This document shows positions 7,932 to 15,772 of a stretch of DNA of 64,000 nucleotides, piece after piece. The stretch lies in the NCBI RefSeq assembly GCF_030811595.1, contig NZ_JAUSRB010000002.1:3906001-3970000 (forward strand), read 5' to 3'. The notes under the pieces were generated by a model that searched no databases, was not told the DNA's origin, and saw only the letters and a program-made list of their open reading frames with translations. A program made the position numbers and the translations under genes. Numbering within the stretch: position 1 is the first letter of the stretch; each line of letters starts with the position of its first letter. The DNA is from Streptosporangium brasiliense. Its GTDB lineage: Bacteria > Actinomycetota > Actinomycetes > Streptosporangiales > Streptosporangiaceae.

Positions 7932-8866
7932 ACGATCACCCTCCGGAGGATGAGCGCCGCCGCCGCGGCGAGCAGCCCGCTCACCGGCAGCGTCAGCATC
8001 CAGGCTAAGACGATCTTCGTGGCGGCGTGCCAGCGCACCCGGCCGGCGCTCTCGGCCATCCCGGCCCCGATGAGGGCGCCGGCGATCGTCTGGGTCATGC
8101 TCACCGGTGCGCCGATCGCCGAGCAGCCGATCACGGCGGCACCGCTGGCCAGCTCGGCGGTCACGCCGTGCAGCGGGCGCGAGGCGATGATCCCCCGGCT
8201 GAGCGTACGGCCGGCACGCGGCAGGCCGTACAGGGCGCCGATCCCGAACAGCGCCGCCACGGCCAGGCAGACGGGGAACGGAGGGCTGGAGAGGCCGAGG
8301 GTGAGCATGAAGACGGCCAGCATCTTCTGGCCGTCGTTGGCCGCGTAGGCCAGGCACTGCAGGGTGAACCCGGCCCGGTGCCACTGCCGCAGCGTGCGGC
8401 CGTGCGCCAGCCGTACGAGCAGCCGGATCGTCAGGACCGCCAGCAGCCCTCCGACGAACGGGGCGGCCATCGCGACCGCGAGCACGAACAGCACGGCGCC
8501 GCCCGAGACGGGCAGATCCCAGCCCAGGCGCGCACCGGTGAGGGCGCCCACGATGGCGAGGGTCAGGCTGGTGGGCAGCCCCTGGTTGTTGAGGGCCGCG
8601 ACGACGGCCAGCGCGGCCAGTACGGCGACGGTCAACGTGATCTGGCCGTAGGGGCCTTCCATGCTCGTCAGCCTGGTGGTGAAGGTCTTGGCGACCTGGT
8701 AGGTCACCAGGGGCATCAGCGCGACCGTGACCATCATCATGATCACGCCGGTCGCCGGCGGGATGCTGGGGATCTTCAGCCCGATCGCCAGGAGCGCGCC
8801 GCCGTCGTTGACCCCGGTGACGACCGCGAAGAGTCCGGCGAGCGACGTCAGGGCGACCAGGCTCAC
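7928..8866 (-). CDS. Inorganic phosphate transporter, PiT family
   Basis: A membrane protein of about 312 residues with 8-9 hydrophobic segments. The PiT signature occurs twice: GVNDGG in the N-terminal half and YAANDGQKML in the C-terminal half, with the conserved loop after NNQGLPTSLTLAIVGA. PiT proteins carry metal-phosphate together with H+ (or Na+). The start is uncertain: GTG 8866 fits the usual family N-terminus, while TTG 8881 would add five residues; neither has a good ribosome site, so a leaderless transcript is possible. It overlaps the DUF47 gene. A PHO-box-like repeat lies directly upstream. Confidence 0.88.
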   Translation of the reverse strand: MSLVALTSLAGLFAVVTGVNDGGALLAIGLKIPSIPPATGVIMMMVTVALMPLVTYQVAKTFTTRLTSMEGPYGQITLTVAVLAALAVVAALNNQGLPTSLTLAIVGALTGARLGWDLPVSGGAVLFVLAVAMAAPFVGGLLAVLTIRLLVRLAHGRTLRQWHRAGFTLQCLAYAANDGQKMLAVFMLTLGLSSPPFPVCLAVAALFGIGALYGLPRAGRTLSRGIIASRPLHGVTAELASGAAVIGCSAIGAPVSMTQTIAGALIGAGMAESAGRVRWHAATKIVLAWMLTLPVSGLLAAAAALILRRVIV

Positions 8867-8880
8867 GCTTCCACATCCCA

Positions 8881-8898
8881 ACTGAACAACAGGTGAAG
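8881..8898 (-). promoter_or_regulatory. PHO-box-like direct repeat upstream of PiT gene
   Basis: Read towards the transporter, the sequence is CTTCACC-TGTT-GTTCAGT: two 7-bp units 11 bp apart, the layout of the PhoP box of Streptomyces (GTTCACC units every 11 bp). Matches are 6/7 and 5/7. The location right before a phosphate transporter gives it weight. The site is a prediction. Confidence 0.35.
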
Positions 8899-9278
8899 GA
8901 CAAGGCCGGCCCGGCTGTGGCGGCCACAGGCGGATGACGGCTGCCCTCGCTCGTGGTCCATGGGTAGCGTCCCCAGTGCCCCGATAGGGACATACCTACC
9001 CAGAGGTCGAGTGGATGATGGATGGAGAGTTCATTCTGTTGGACCCGGGACCGGCGTGCACCTCACAGCGCGTCAAGATCACGAAGGCGCCCGGCATCCC
9101 GCACCCGCGCCGCTGACCCGGAGGCGGGCGTGGCGCGGGTGGAGACGGCCGGCGCGCTGTACTCTGCCCAGGTCGGTGCGGAAGCACCGGACGATCCGAC
9201 CTCTTCGAGGGTGAAGGCATGAACGAGCGAGTCAGAAGGCCCGGCACGGGCTCCGGGACACCGGAGGGGGGCGAGCGC

Positions 9279-10133
9279 ATGAGCTCCGCCGCCCAGTACG
9301 TGCTGACGTTGTCCTGCCCGGACCGGCCCGGCGTGGTGGCCGCGGTCTCCGGTCTCCTGGCCGCGCGGGGCTGCAACATCACCGAGAGCCAGCAGTTCGG
9401 GGACCCCGTCTCCGAGCGCTTCTTCATGCGGGTACAGTTCGTCTCCCCGCTCTCCCACGCCGATCTCCGCACGGCCTTCACCGCGCTCGCCCCCGAGCTC
9501 GGCATGGAGTTCAGGCTGCGCGACCTGGCCGTCAAGCCGCGCGTGCTGGTGCTGGTCAGCAAGTTCGGGCACTGCCTCAACGACCTGCTCTACCGCACGC
9601 GCTCCGGCCTGCTCGACATCGAGATCGTCGGGGTGGCCTCCAACCACCCCGACCTGCGCCCGCTGACCCAGTCCTACGGCATCGACTATCACCACCTGCC
9701 GGTCACCCCCGAGACCAAGTCCCGCCAGGAGGCGGAGATCCTGAGCCTGGTCGACCACTACCAGGCCGACCTGGTGGTGCTCGCGCGCTACATGCAGGTG
9801 CTGTCGGAGGACCTCTGCGTCAAGCTTGCCGGCAACGTGATCAACATCCACCACTCGTTCCTGCCGTCGTTCAAGGGGGCCAAGCCGTATCACCAGGCCC
9901 ACTCCCGAGGGGTGAAGCTGATCGGCGCGACCGCCCACTACGTGACCGCCGACCTCGACGAGGGGCCGATCATCGAGCAGGAGGTCGCCCGGGTCAACCA
10001 CACCCACTCCGCGGAGGACCTGGCCGCCATCGGCCGCGACGTCGAGTGCCAGGCCCTCGCCCGCGCCGTACGGTGGCACGCCGAGCAGCGGGTGCTCCTC
10101 GACGGCCACCGGACCATCGTCTTCCCGCGCTAG
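9279..10133 (+). CDS. purU: Formyltetrahydrofolate deformylase
   Basis: A 284-residue PurU. I chose ATG 9279 because GGAGGGGGG (9262-9270) lies eight bases before it; an in-frame ATG at 9219 would add 20 residues foreign to the family. Residues about 7-80 are an ACT domain (LSCPDRPGVVAAVSGLLAAR). Residues 88-284 are the formyl-transferase-like catalytic domain with N189, H191 (VINIHHSFLPSFKG) and D227 (ADLDEGP). The enzyme releases formate from 10-formyl-THF, balancing one-carbon and glycine metabolism. The region 8882-9278 carries divergent promoters for this gene and for the phosphate transporter and no other gene. Confidence 0.95.
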   Translation: MSSAAQYVLTLSCPDRPGVVAAVSGLLAARGCNITESQQFGDPVSERFFMRVQFVSPLSHADLRTAFTALAPELGMEFRLRDLAVKPRVLVLVSKFGHCLNDLLYRTRSGLLDIEIVGVASNHPDLRPLTQSYGIDYHHLPVTPETKSRQEAEILSLVDHYQADLVVLARYMQVLSEDLCVKLAGNVINIHHSFLPSFKGAKPYHQAHSRGVKLIGATAHYVTADLDEGPIIEQEVARVNHTHSAEDLAAIGRDVECQALARAVRWHAEQRVLLDGHRTIVFPR

Positions 10134-10150
10134 CCGGGCGCCGTGACCGT

Positions 10151-10176
10151 GGCGCGCCCCCCGGCGGGGGCGCGCC
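10151..10176. terminator. Bidirectional GC hairpin between purU and the peptidase
   Basis: Perfect 11-bp stem ggcgcgccccc / gggggcgcgcc (10151-10161, 10166-10176) with a 4-base loop, lying between the convergent purU and prolyl oligopeptidase genes. No T-run follows, as is usual for GC-rich actinomycete terminators. Confidence 0.75.
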
Positions 10177-10185
10177 GGGCGGCGA

Positions 10186-12258
10186 CTACGCCGTCAGGCC
10201 CGTGTGGTGGGCGAGGAAGGTGAGCTGGTCGGCGGCGAGCTCGACGGTCTTGCTCACCGCGCGGGCGCCGTGGCCCACCTCGGTCTCGTTGCGGAGCAGG
10301 ATCGGCCGGTCGGAGGACTGGGCGTGCTGGAGGGCGGCGCACATCTTCCAGGCGTGCAGCGGGTGGACCCGGGTGTCGGACTGGAAGACGGTGAACAGCG
10401 TCGCCGGGTAGGACACGCCCTCGCGGACGTGGTGGTAGGGCGAGTAGGCGTACAGCCACGCGAACTCGTCGGGCTTCTCGGCCGAGCCGTACTCGACGTT
10501 CCAGGTCGCGCCGAGGCCGAACAGCTCGTAGCGGACCATGTCGAGCAGCGGGGCCGAGCAGGCGACGGCGGCGTACAGGTCAGGGCGCTGGGTCAGGGCC
10601 GCGCCGACCAGGAGGCCGCCGTTGGAGCCGCCGGAGATGGCCAGCTGGGAGGCGGTGGTGACGCCGGTGGCGATCAGGTGCTCGGCCGCCGCGTGCAGGT
10701 CGTCGTAGACGTTCTGCTTGTTGGCGAGCATCCCCGCCCGGTGCCACTCCTCGCCCTGCTCGCCGCCGCCGCGCAGCTGGGCGATGGCGTAGGCGCCGCC
10801 CGCCTCGACCCAGGTCAGGATCGACGCCGAGTAGCCGGGGGTCATCGAGATGCCGAAGCCGCCGTAGCCGTACAGGATGGTCGGGCGCGGCCCCTCGACG
10901 CCGGGCTTGGAGATCACCAGCATGTGGACCTCGGTGCCGTCGGCCGAGCGGTAGGTCACCTGCTCGGTGTCGACGGCGGGCACCTCGACGGCGCCCGGGG
11001 AGGAGGCCCAGAGGCTGGTCTCGCCGGTGCGGGCGTCGTAGCGCTGGATGGTCGGCGGCGTGGTGTTGTCGGTGTAGCCGAACCACGCCTCGTGGCCGCC
11101 CTCGGGGCGCTCGCTGATGCCGCCGATGGTGCCCAGGCCGGGCGTCGGCACCTGCCCCACGCGCTCGCCCGCGACCAGGTCGTGGACGGAGATCTCACTG
11201 ATCGCGTGGCGGGTCCAGCCGACCAGCATGACCGGCCGGTCCAGATCGTCGAGGATCGCGAAGTCCGACAGCACGGCCTCCGGGTCCTGCGGGATCAGGT
11301 CGCGCCAGTGTTCGTACTGGGGGGCGGTGGGGTCGGTCACGCAGATCCGCCCGCGCGGGGCGTCGCGGTCGGTGAACACGTAGAGCCTGCCGTCGCGGCC
11401 GAAGCTCAGGGCGGTCTGGGCGTCGACGTCCTCCTGGACGACGACGAGGTCCGGCGCCTCGGGGGAGGAGGCCGACAGGTCGGCCACCCACAGGTCGTTG
11501 CGCGGCGCCGTGCCGCGGGAGGCGGAGATCTGCAGCCAGCGGCCGTCGCGGGAGACCGCGACACCGTAGTAGTTGGTCTTCTCCATGCCGGCACCGAAGA
11601 TCAGGACGTCGTCCTCGGTGGAGGTGCCGACCTGGTGCAGGTATACGCGGCGGTGGAACTGCTCCTCACCGTCGGGCACCTCGGTGGAGGGGAGCCTGCG
11701 CACGTAGTAGAAGGCCTTCCCGCCGGGCAGCCAGGCCACGGGGGAGTAGCGGCACCGGTCGATCGGACCCTCGATCCGGGCGCCCGTCGCGACGTCCATG
11801 AGGTAGAGGCTCGACTCCTCGTCGCCGCCCACCGAGATCTGGTAGGCGAGCAGGCGCCCCTCCTTGTCGGGCTGCCACGAGTCGAGCGTGGTGAGGCCGG
11901 TGGGGTCGAGCGCCGTCGGGTCCAGCAGCGCCCGCTCGGTGCCGTCGGGGTCGACGGTGTAGAGCACCGCGTGCTCCTGCTCCGGGGTCCGCCGCATGAA
12001 GAAGCGGCGCTCCCCGCGCCAGACCGGTGCGCCGACCGAGCCGGACCTGAGCAGCTCGGCGATCCGCGTCTTGAACGCCTCTCGTCCGGCGAGCGCCCCC
12101 ATCTCGGCCGCGAAGAGCTTCTCCTCCTCCGCCAGCCACGTCGTGGTGGCCGGATCGTCGGGGTCCTCCAGCCATCGGTAGGGGTCGGGGACGGGGGTGC
12201 CGTGCAGGTCGTCGACGAGGGCGTCACGGCTGGCAGGAGGGTATGGCTGTCGCGTCAT
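10186..12258 (-). CDS. Prolyl oligopeptidase family serine peptidase (S9A)
   Basis: A 690-residue S9A peptidase. The N-terminus has the family opening (YRWLEDPDDPATTTWLAEE), the middle is a seven-bladed beta-propeller, and the C-terminal alpha/beta-hydrolase has the Ser motif GGSNGGLLVG (about residue 544), Asp in QSDTRVHPLHAWK (about 628) and His in EVGHGAR (about 662), so the triad is intact. It cleaves after proline in short peptides. No signal peptide is seen, so it is probably cytoplasmic. Length is normal for the family. Confidence 0.95.
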   Translation of the reverse strand: MTRQPYPPASRDALVDDLHGTPVPDPYRWLEDPDDPATTTWLAEEEKLFAAEMGALAGREAFKTRIAELLRSGSVGAPVWRGERRFFMRRTPEQEHAVLYTVDPDGTERALLDPTALDPTGLTTLDSWQPDKEGRLLAYQISVGGDEESSLYLMDVATGARIEGPIDRCRYSPVAWLPGGKAFYYVRRLPSTEVPDGEEQFHRRVYLHQVGTSTEDDVLIFGAGMEKTNYYGVAVSRDGRWLQISASRGTAPRNDLWVADLSASSPEAPDLVVVQEDVDAQTALSFGRDGRLYVFTDRDAPRGRICVTDPTAPQYEHWRDLIPQDPEAVLSDFAILDDLDRPVMLVGWTRHAISEISVHDLVAGERVGQVPTPGLGTIGGISERPEGGHEAWFGYTDNTTPPTIQRYDARTGETSLWASSPGAVEVPAVDTEQVTYRSADGTEVHMLVISKPGVEGPRPTILYGYGGFGISMTPGYSASILTWVEAGGAYAIAQLRGGGEQGEEWHRAGMLANKQNVYDDLHAAAEHLIATGVTTASQLAISGGSNGGLLVGAALTQRPDLYAAVACSAPLLDMVRYELFGLGATWNVEYGSAEKPDEFAWLYAYSPYHHVREGVSYPATLFTVFQSDTRVHPLHAWKMCAALQHAQSSDRPILLRNETEVGHGARAVSKTVELAADQLTFLAHHTGLTA

Positions 12259-12591
12259 GGCAGGAACCCTACGACCTCCCGGCGACGGTGCGGACCCATT
12301 GCGCGAGAGGCGTATTCGATCTGCCGTCGGAGGAGTTAAAAACTAGTAATGCGGGCATAAAACGTACCAGGCGTCCCTTCAGTCATTTATGGGTGGCTCA
12401 TTTATGAGTGGCGGGAACGATGATGCAGAAGCCAAACTTGGTTGAGGACGGTGCCGTGGTGACCATCCGCTGGGCCGTCCGGCGGAGGTCCTCGTGACGG
12501 AAGCACCAGGGCCCCAGGAGGGGCCGCCATTCGGGGCACGCGACGGCGTGCCCCCTCAACTGACGCGCCGTGCAGCGGGAAAGGCCCGCTG
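12259..12591. other. Intergenic region with 15-bp tandem repeat and a doubtful mini-ORF
   Basis: Divergent promoter region between the peptidase and the HNH gene, AT-richer than its surroundings. tcatttatgggtggc and tcatttatgagtggc lie head-to-tail at 12383-12397 and 12398-12412. Right after them a 25-codon frame (12420..12497, starting MMQKPNLVEDGAVVTIRWAV) reads with good third-position GC, but its ribosome site is weak and I recognise no homologue; it may be a leader peptide or chance. Confidence 0.35.
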
Positions 12592-13101
12592 ATGCGCCAA
12601 GTCCTGCTGTTGAACGCCACCTACGAACCCCTGACCACTCTCTCCCTGCACCGCGCGGTCGTGCTCGTGCTCAGGGAGAAGGCGGACGTCGTGCACCGCG
12701 ACGGGCGGGGCGCCGTGTTCCGCTCGGCGAGCCGCACGCTCGACGTCCCGTCGGTGATCAGGCTTCGCCGATATGTCCGTATCCCCTACCGGTCACGGAT
12801 CCCGCTGACCCGGACCGCGCTGATGCGCCGGGACGACTACCGGTGCGCCTACTGCGGCCAGCGGGCCGAGACCATCGACCACGTGATCCCGCGCTCGCGG
12901 GGCGGCCCGCACACGTGGGAGAACTGCGTGGCCTCGTGCACCTCGTGCAACCACCGCAAGGCCGACCGGATGCTGGAGGAGCTGGGATGGACGCTGAGCG
13001 TCGTCCCGGTGGTGCCACGGGGCGTCCACTGGCGGTTGATCGGCGCGCACAGCGTCGGCGACCCCCTGTGGGCGCCCTACCTCGCGGAGAGCGCGGCCTG
13101 A
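12592..13101 (+). CDS. HNH endonuclease family protein
   Basis: A 169-residue HNH protein. The zinc-binding pairs are C85/C88 and C116/C119; the catalytic HNH is D96-H97 (IDHVIPRSRGG), N111 (ENC) and the NHRKADR segment at 120-126. The N-terminal 75 residues (RQVLLLNATYEPLTTLSLHR) are the conserved actinobacterial extension of this subgroup. Such stand-alone HNH proteins are common in actinomycete chromosomes; their DNA target and purpose are not established. No phage or intron context is seen. AAAGG upstream supports the ATG start. Confidence 0.88.
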   Translation: MRQVLLLNATYEPLTTLSLHRAVVLVLREKADVVHRDGRGAVFRSASRTLDVPSVIRLRRYVRIPYRSRIPLTRTALMRRDDYRCAYCGQRAETIDHVIPRSRGGPHTWENCVASCTSCNHRKADRMLEELGWTLSVVPVVPRGVHWRLIGAHSVGDPLWAPYLAESAA

Positions 13102-13154
13102 CCGCGGCCTGACATCCGTTCGCCCCGGCCCATCCGGTTCGGCACAATCGACGT

Positions 13155-13976
13155 ATGGGATGGACGTTCACCTCCGATGCCGAGGTGTATGCCGGGGCGG
13201 CGGAGCCGTGGCTGCTGAAGGACCCGGTCCGCAACACCGTCCCGCTCACGGTCCTGCGCGGCATCCGCAGCGGCCTGTGGGGCGACGACGTGCTGCTGGC
13301 CTGGCTGGAACGCGACGGCGAGACCGTCGCCGCGGCGAGCCAGACGCCGCCCCATCCGCTACTGCTCGCCGACGTCCCCCCGGAGACCGTCCGCGGGCTC
13401 GCCGCCCGCCTCATCGAGGACGAACGGGTGATCCCCGGAGTGTCCGGGCCGCTCGCGCAGGCCGAGGCGTTCGCCGACGCCTGGTGGCGGCCCGAGGCCG
13501 GGCGCCGCTCCGAGCGCCTCTACCGGCTCGACGCGCCCGTCCCGCCGCGGCCGCCGGCCCGGGGAGCCCCCCGCACGGCCACCATCGACGACCTCGGGCG
13601 GCTGGTCGGGTGGTTCGGTGACTTCCTGGCCGAGGCCGGCGGTGTCCTGCCCACTGACCTGACCGCGCTGGTGGCCAGCAGGATCAACCGCGAGGAGCTG
13701 GTGCTGTGGGAGGCGGACGGGCTGCCCGTCGCGTTCGCCGGGCTCTCCTCACCCATCGCCGGCATGTGCCGGGTCGGCCCCGTCTACACGCCCCCGGACC
13801 TGCGCCGGAGGGGATACGGTGCGGCGGTCGCCCACGCCGCGACGGCCGAGGCGCTGGCCGCGGGCGCCACGGAGGTGCTGCTGTTCACCGACCTGTCCAA
13901 CCCCACCTCCAACTCGATCTACCAGGCGATCGGCTACCGCCCGGTCGCCGACTATGCCTCCATCAGCTTCACGTGA
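13155..13976 (+). CDS. GNAT family N-acetyltransferase (two-part)
   Basis: A 273-residue protein. The C-terminal 130 residues are a GNAT domain with acetyl-CoA motif A (VYTPPDLRRRGYGAAVAHA) followed by LFTDLSNPTSNSIYQAIGYR. The N-terminal half (WTFTSDAEVYAGAAEPWLLK) is the divergent domain found in many actinobacterial GNATs of this length. Substrate unknown. The stop is adjacent to the FmdB gene. Confidence 0.87.
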   Translation: MGWTFTSDAEVYAGAAEPWLLKDPVRNTVPLTVLRGIRSGLWGDDVLLAWLERDGETVAAASQTPPHPLLLADVPPETVRGLAARLIEDERVIPGVSGPLAQAEAFADAWWRPEAGRRSERLYRLDAPVPPRPPARGAPRTATIDDLGRLVGWFGDFLAEAGGVLPTDLTALVASRINREELVLWEADGLPVAFAGLSSPIAGMCRVGPVYTPPDLRRRGYGAAVAHAATAEALAAGATEVLLFTDLSNPTSNSIYQAIGYRPVADYASISFT

Positions 13977-13990
13977 GTAACCTGTCTGTC

Positions 13991-14206
13991 ATGCCGCGCT
14001 ATGACTTCCGCTGCCGCGCCTGCGGATCCACCTTCGAGCTCTCCCGTCCGATGGCCCGCTCCGGCGAGCCCGCGCTCTGCCCGCAGGGCCACGACGACAC
14101 CGTCAAGCTGCTGTCCACGGTCGCCGTGACCGGCGGATCCGGCGCCCCGGCACCCCGGCCGGGCGGCGGTGGCGGTGGCTGCTGCGGGGGCGGCTGCTGC
14201 GGCTAG
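13991..14206 (+). CDS. FmdB-type zinc ribbon protein
   Basis: A 71-residue FmdB-family protein. The zinc ribbon is formed by C8/C11 (RCRACG) and C30/H34 (LCPQGHDD). The family's VKLLSTVAV segment follows, and then a Gly/Cys tail (residues about 59-71, GGGGGCCGGGCCG) that could bind metal. I chose ATG 13991 because the family starts MPRY; an in-frame GTG at 13973 overlapping the GNAT stop is possible. Role: putative regulatory or metal-binding protein, unproven. Its last four bases overlap the convergent serine hydrolase gene. Confidence 0.85.
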   Translation: MPRYDFRCRACGSTFELSRPMARSGEPALCPQGHDDTVKLLSTVAVTGGSGAPAPRPGGGGGGCCGGGCCG

Positions 14207-15114
14207 GCTCCCCGCCGGGGCTCCCGGTCCCTCCTGAGCGTGCCGACCACGAGCCGGGCGACGCGCTCGACCGTGGCGATCCCCGTGTCCTTGCCGGGGC
14301 TGCGCTCCGACAGCACGGCGACCAGCAGGTCGTGGCCGTCCGAGCGGAGTCTGCCGATGCTGTTGACGGTCCACAGGCCGCCGTGCACCCGGGCCGGGAG
14401 CCAGCCGTTCTTCAGCGAGACGCGGTCCCCGGCGGACGCCGCGGCGCTCACGCCCCACGCCTGGCCGGGGACGACCGACGACATGAGCCTCATGGCGAAA
14501 CGCCGGTTGGCCGCGCTGACCGGCCCGGCCGGTGAGCTGAGCGCCCAGAGCACCCTGAGCTGCTCCGACGGCCCACCCCTGGTCGCGCCCCAGTAGGGCC
14601 ACGGGGCCGGCCAGGTGGCGGTGGCCCCGAGCCCGCGCAGCACCCGGGCCAGCCCACGCCGGCCGCCGACCGCGGCGTAGAGCTCACTCGCGGCCTGGTT
14701 GTCGCTCCGCCTGATCATCACCCCGGCGCGGGAACGCTCGTGGCGGGTCAGCGGGCGCCCGGCCGCCTGGGCCCTGAGCAGCAGCGCGGTCAGGATGCCG
14801 GCCTTGGCCACGCTCGCCAGCAGGAAGGGTCCGCTGTCGTGGTAGGTGTAGCCGGCCCCGGTGACCAGGTCGAACGCCGCGGCCGCCACGCGGCCGGGCC
14901 GGTCCTCCAGATAGTCGTCCAGCGCCCTGGTGAGGTCGCGGCGCTCGGCGGGGCCGGGGACCGACGCGCCACCGCCGGACGTGGCGGCGGCGGGGGGCGG
15001 CGCCCGCCACCCCTTCCGCGCCGGTGCGGTTGCCGGCCCGGCGGCCGGTGCCCACGCGTAACAGGCGGCGACCGTCGTCACGGCGACGACGAGGGAGGCC
15101 CACCGAACCCTCAT
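14203..15114 (-). CDS. Beta-lactamase-fold serine hydrolase, probable lipoprotein
   Basis: A 303-residue exported protein with the class A beta-lactamase / penicillin-binding fold. SxxK is S101-V-A-K104, SDN is residues 137-139, and the third motif reads KNG instead of KTG (SLKNGWLPAR). The N-terminus is hydrophobic, and VAAC at residues 15-18 is lipobox-like, so it may be lipid-anchored. Active-site motifs are complete apart from the KTG change, which relatives tolerate. It may be a D,D-peptidase-like or beta-lactamase-like enzyme; true beta-lactamase activity is uncertain because an obvious ExxLN motif is not apparent. Confidence 0.85.
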   Translation of the reverse strand: MRVRWASLVVAVTTVAACYAWAPAAGPATAPARKGWRAPPPAAATSGGGASVPGPAERRDLTRALDDYLEDRPGRVAAAAFDLVTGAGYTYHDSGPFLLASVAKAGILTALLLRAQAAGRPLTRHERSRAGVMIRRSDNQAASELYAAVGGRRGLARVLRGLGATATWPAPWPYWGATRGGPSEQLRVLWALSSPAGPVSAANRRFAMRLMSSVVPGQAWGVSAAASAGDRVSLKNGWLPARVHGGLWTVNSIGRLRSDGHDLLVAVLSERSPGKDTGIATVERVARLVVGTLRRDREPRRGA

Positions 15115-15171
15115 GGCCGGAGTCTGTCACCCGGCCGGCCTGATCCGGCCGAGTGACAGGTCAAGGTCCGG

Positions 15172-15678
15172 CTATGCGGCGCGCTCGTTCTGCAGGGCGC
15201 GCCGCCTGCCCTGGAAGGGCAGGAAGCGGTCGGCCAGGTAGGGGCGGGCGGGCTGGAAGGTGGGCTCGGTGGCGACGATCCGGTCGAACCGGAAGGCCCT
15301 GATGCCGTGCCGCAGGCGGCACATGCCCACGAGATACCAGTAGTCGCGGTGGACCATGCAGGTCACCGGGTCGACGTCGCGGACGGTGATCCGGCCGGTG
15401 ACGTCCCGGTAGTGCAGGCGGACCACGAGACGGGAGGTGATGGCGTTGGCGATGGTCCGGGCCCGGTCGGCGACCGGGTCGGGCATCGGGTCGACGAGGG
15501 TCGAGAGCGTGGTGGCGATGACTTCGTCGTCGAGCTCCATGTGCTCGAACGCGTGGCGCAGGCCGCTGCGGGCGGCGTTGGCCTGCGGGCCCGAACCCAG
15601 GTGCGCCAGGGACAGGGCGAGGGCGGCGATCTCGGCGGTCGTCAACGGGCTGGCGGAGGGCTTCATGACGTTAGCCAT
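15172..15678 (-). CDS. Short WYL-domain protein lacking an HTH
   Basis: A 168-residue protein matching the central and WYL parts of YafY/PafC-type regulators (VVRLHYRDVTGRITVRDVDP, then VHRDYWYLVGMCRLRHGIRA, then FRFDRIVATEPTF). The N-terminal winged helix found in full-length relatives (about 320 residues) is absent, and the 95 bases upstream do not encode one. It may be a ligand-sensing stand-alone protein or a shortened regulator. A 12-bp perfect palindromic repeat lies 43 bases upstream of its start and is a candidate operator. Confidence 0.75.
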   Translation of the reverse strand: MANVMKPSASPLTTAEIAALALSLAHLGSGPQANAARSGLRHAFEHMELDDEVIATTLSTLVDPMPDPVADRARTIANAITSRLVVRLHYRDVTGRITVRDVDPVTCMVHRDYWYLVGMCRLRHGIRAFRFDRIVATEPTFQPARPYLADRFLPFQGRRRALQNERAA

Positions 15679-15720
15679 ACCCTGATCATAGGGACGGGCA
15701 CCGACATTTTTCGAACTTCT

Positions 15721-15747
15721 TGTCGGGTACGGGGACCGTACCCGACA
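15721..15747. promoter_or_regulatory. Perfect 12-bp inverted repeat between ilvD and the WYL gene
   Basis: tgtcgggtacgg (15721-15732), gga, ccgtacccgaca (15736-15747). It follows the ilvD stop by 26 bases and precedes the WYL gene by 43 bases (both minus strand), so it could end ilvD transcription or act as an operator. ccgacaggt, which includes the arm end, recurs at 15755-15763. No T-run on either strand. Confidence 0.6.
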
Positions 15748-15772
15748 GGTAAGTCCGACAGGTGAAGCGGCG

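Noticed and set aside
10186..12339. Very long antisense frames opposite the peptidase, ilvD and other genes
   Set aside because: High-GC third-position bias creates long shadow frames; real genes on the other strand have motifs and ribosome sites.
12420..12497. 25-codon frame upstream of the HNH gene
   Set aside because: Weak ribosome site and no homologue known; noted in the intergenic entry but not called as a gene.
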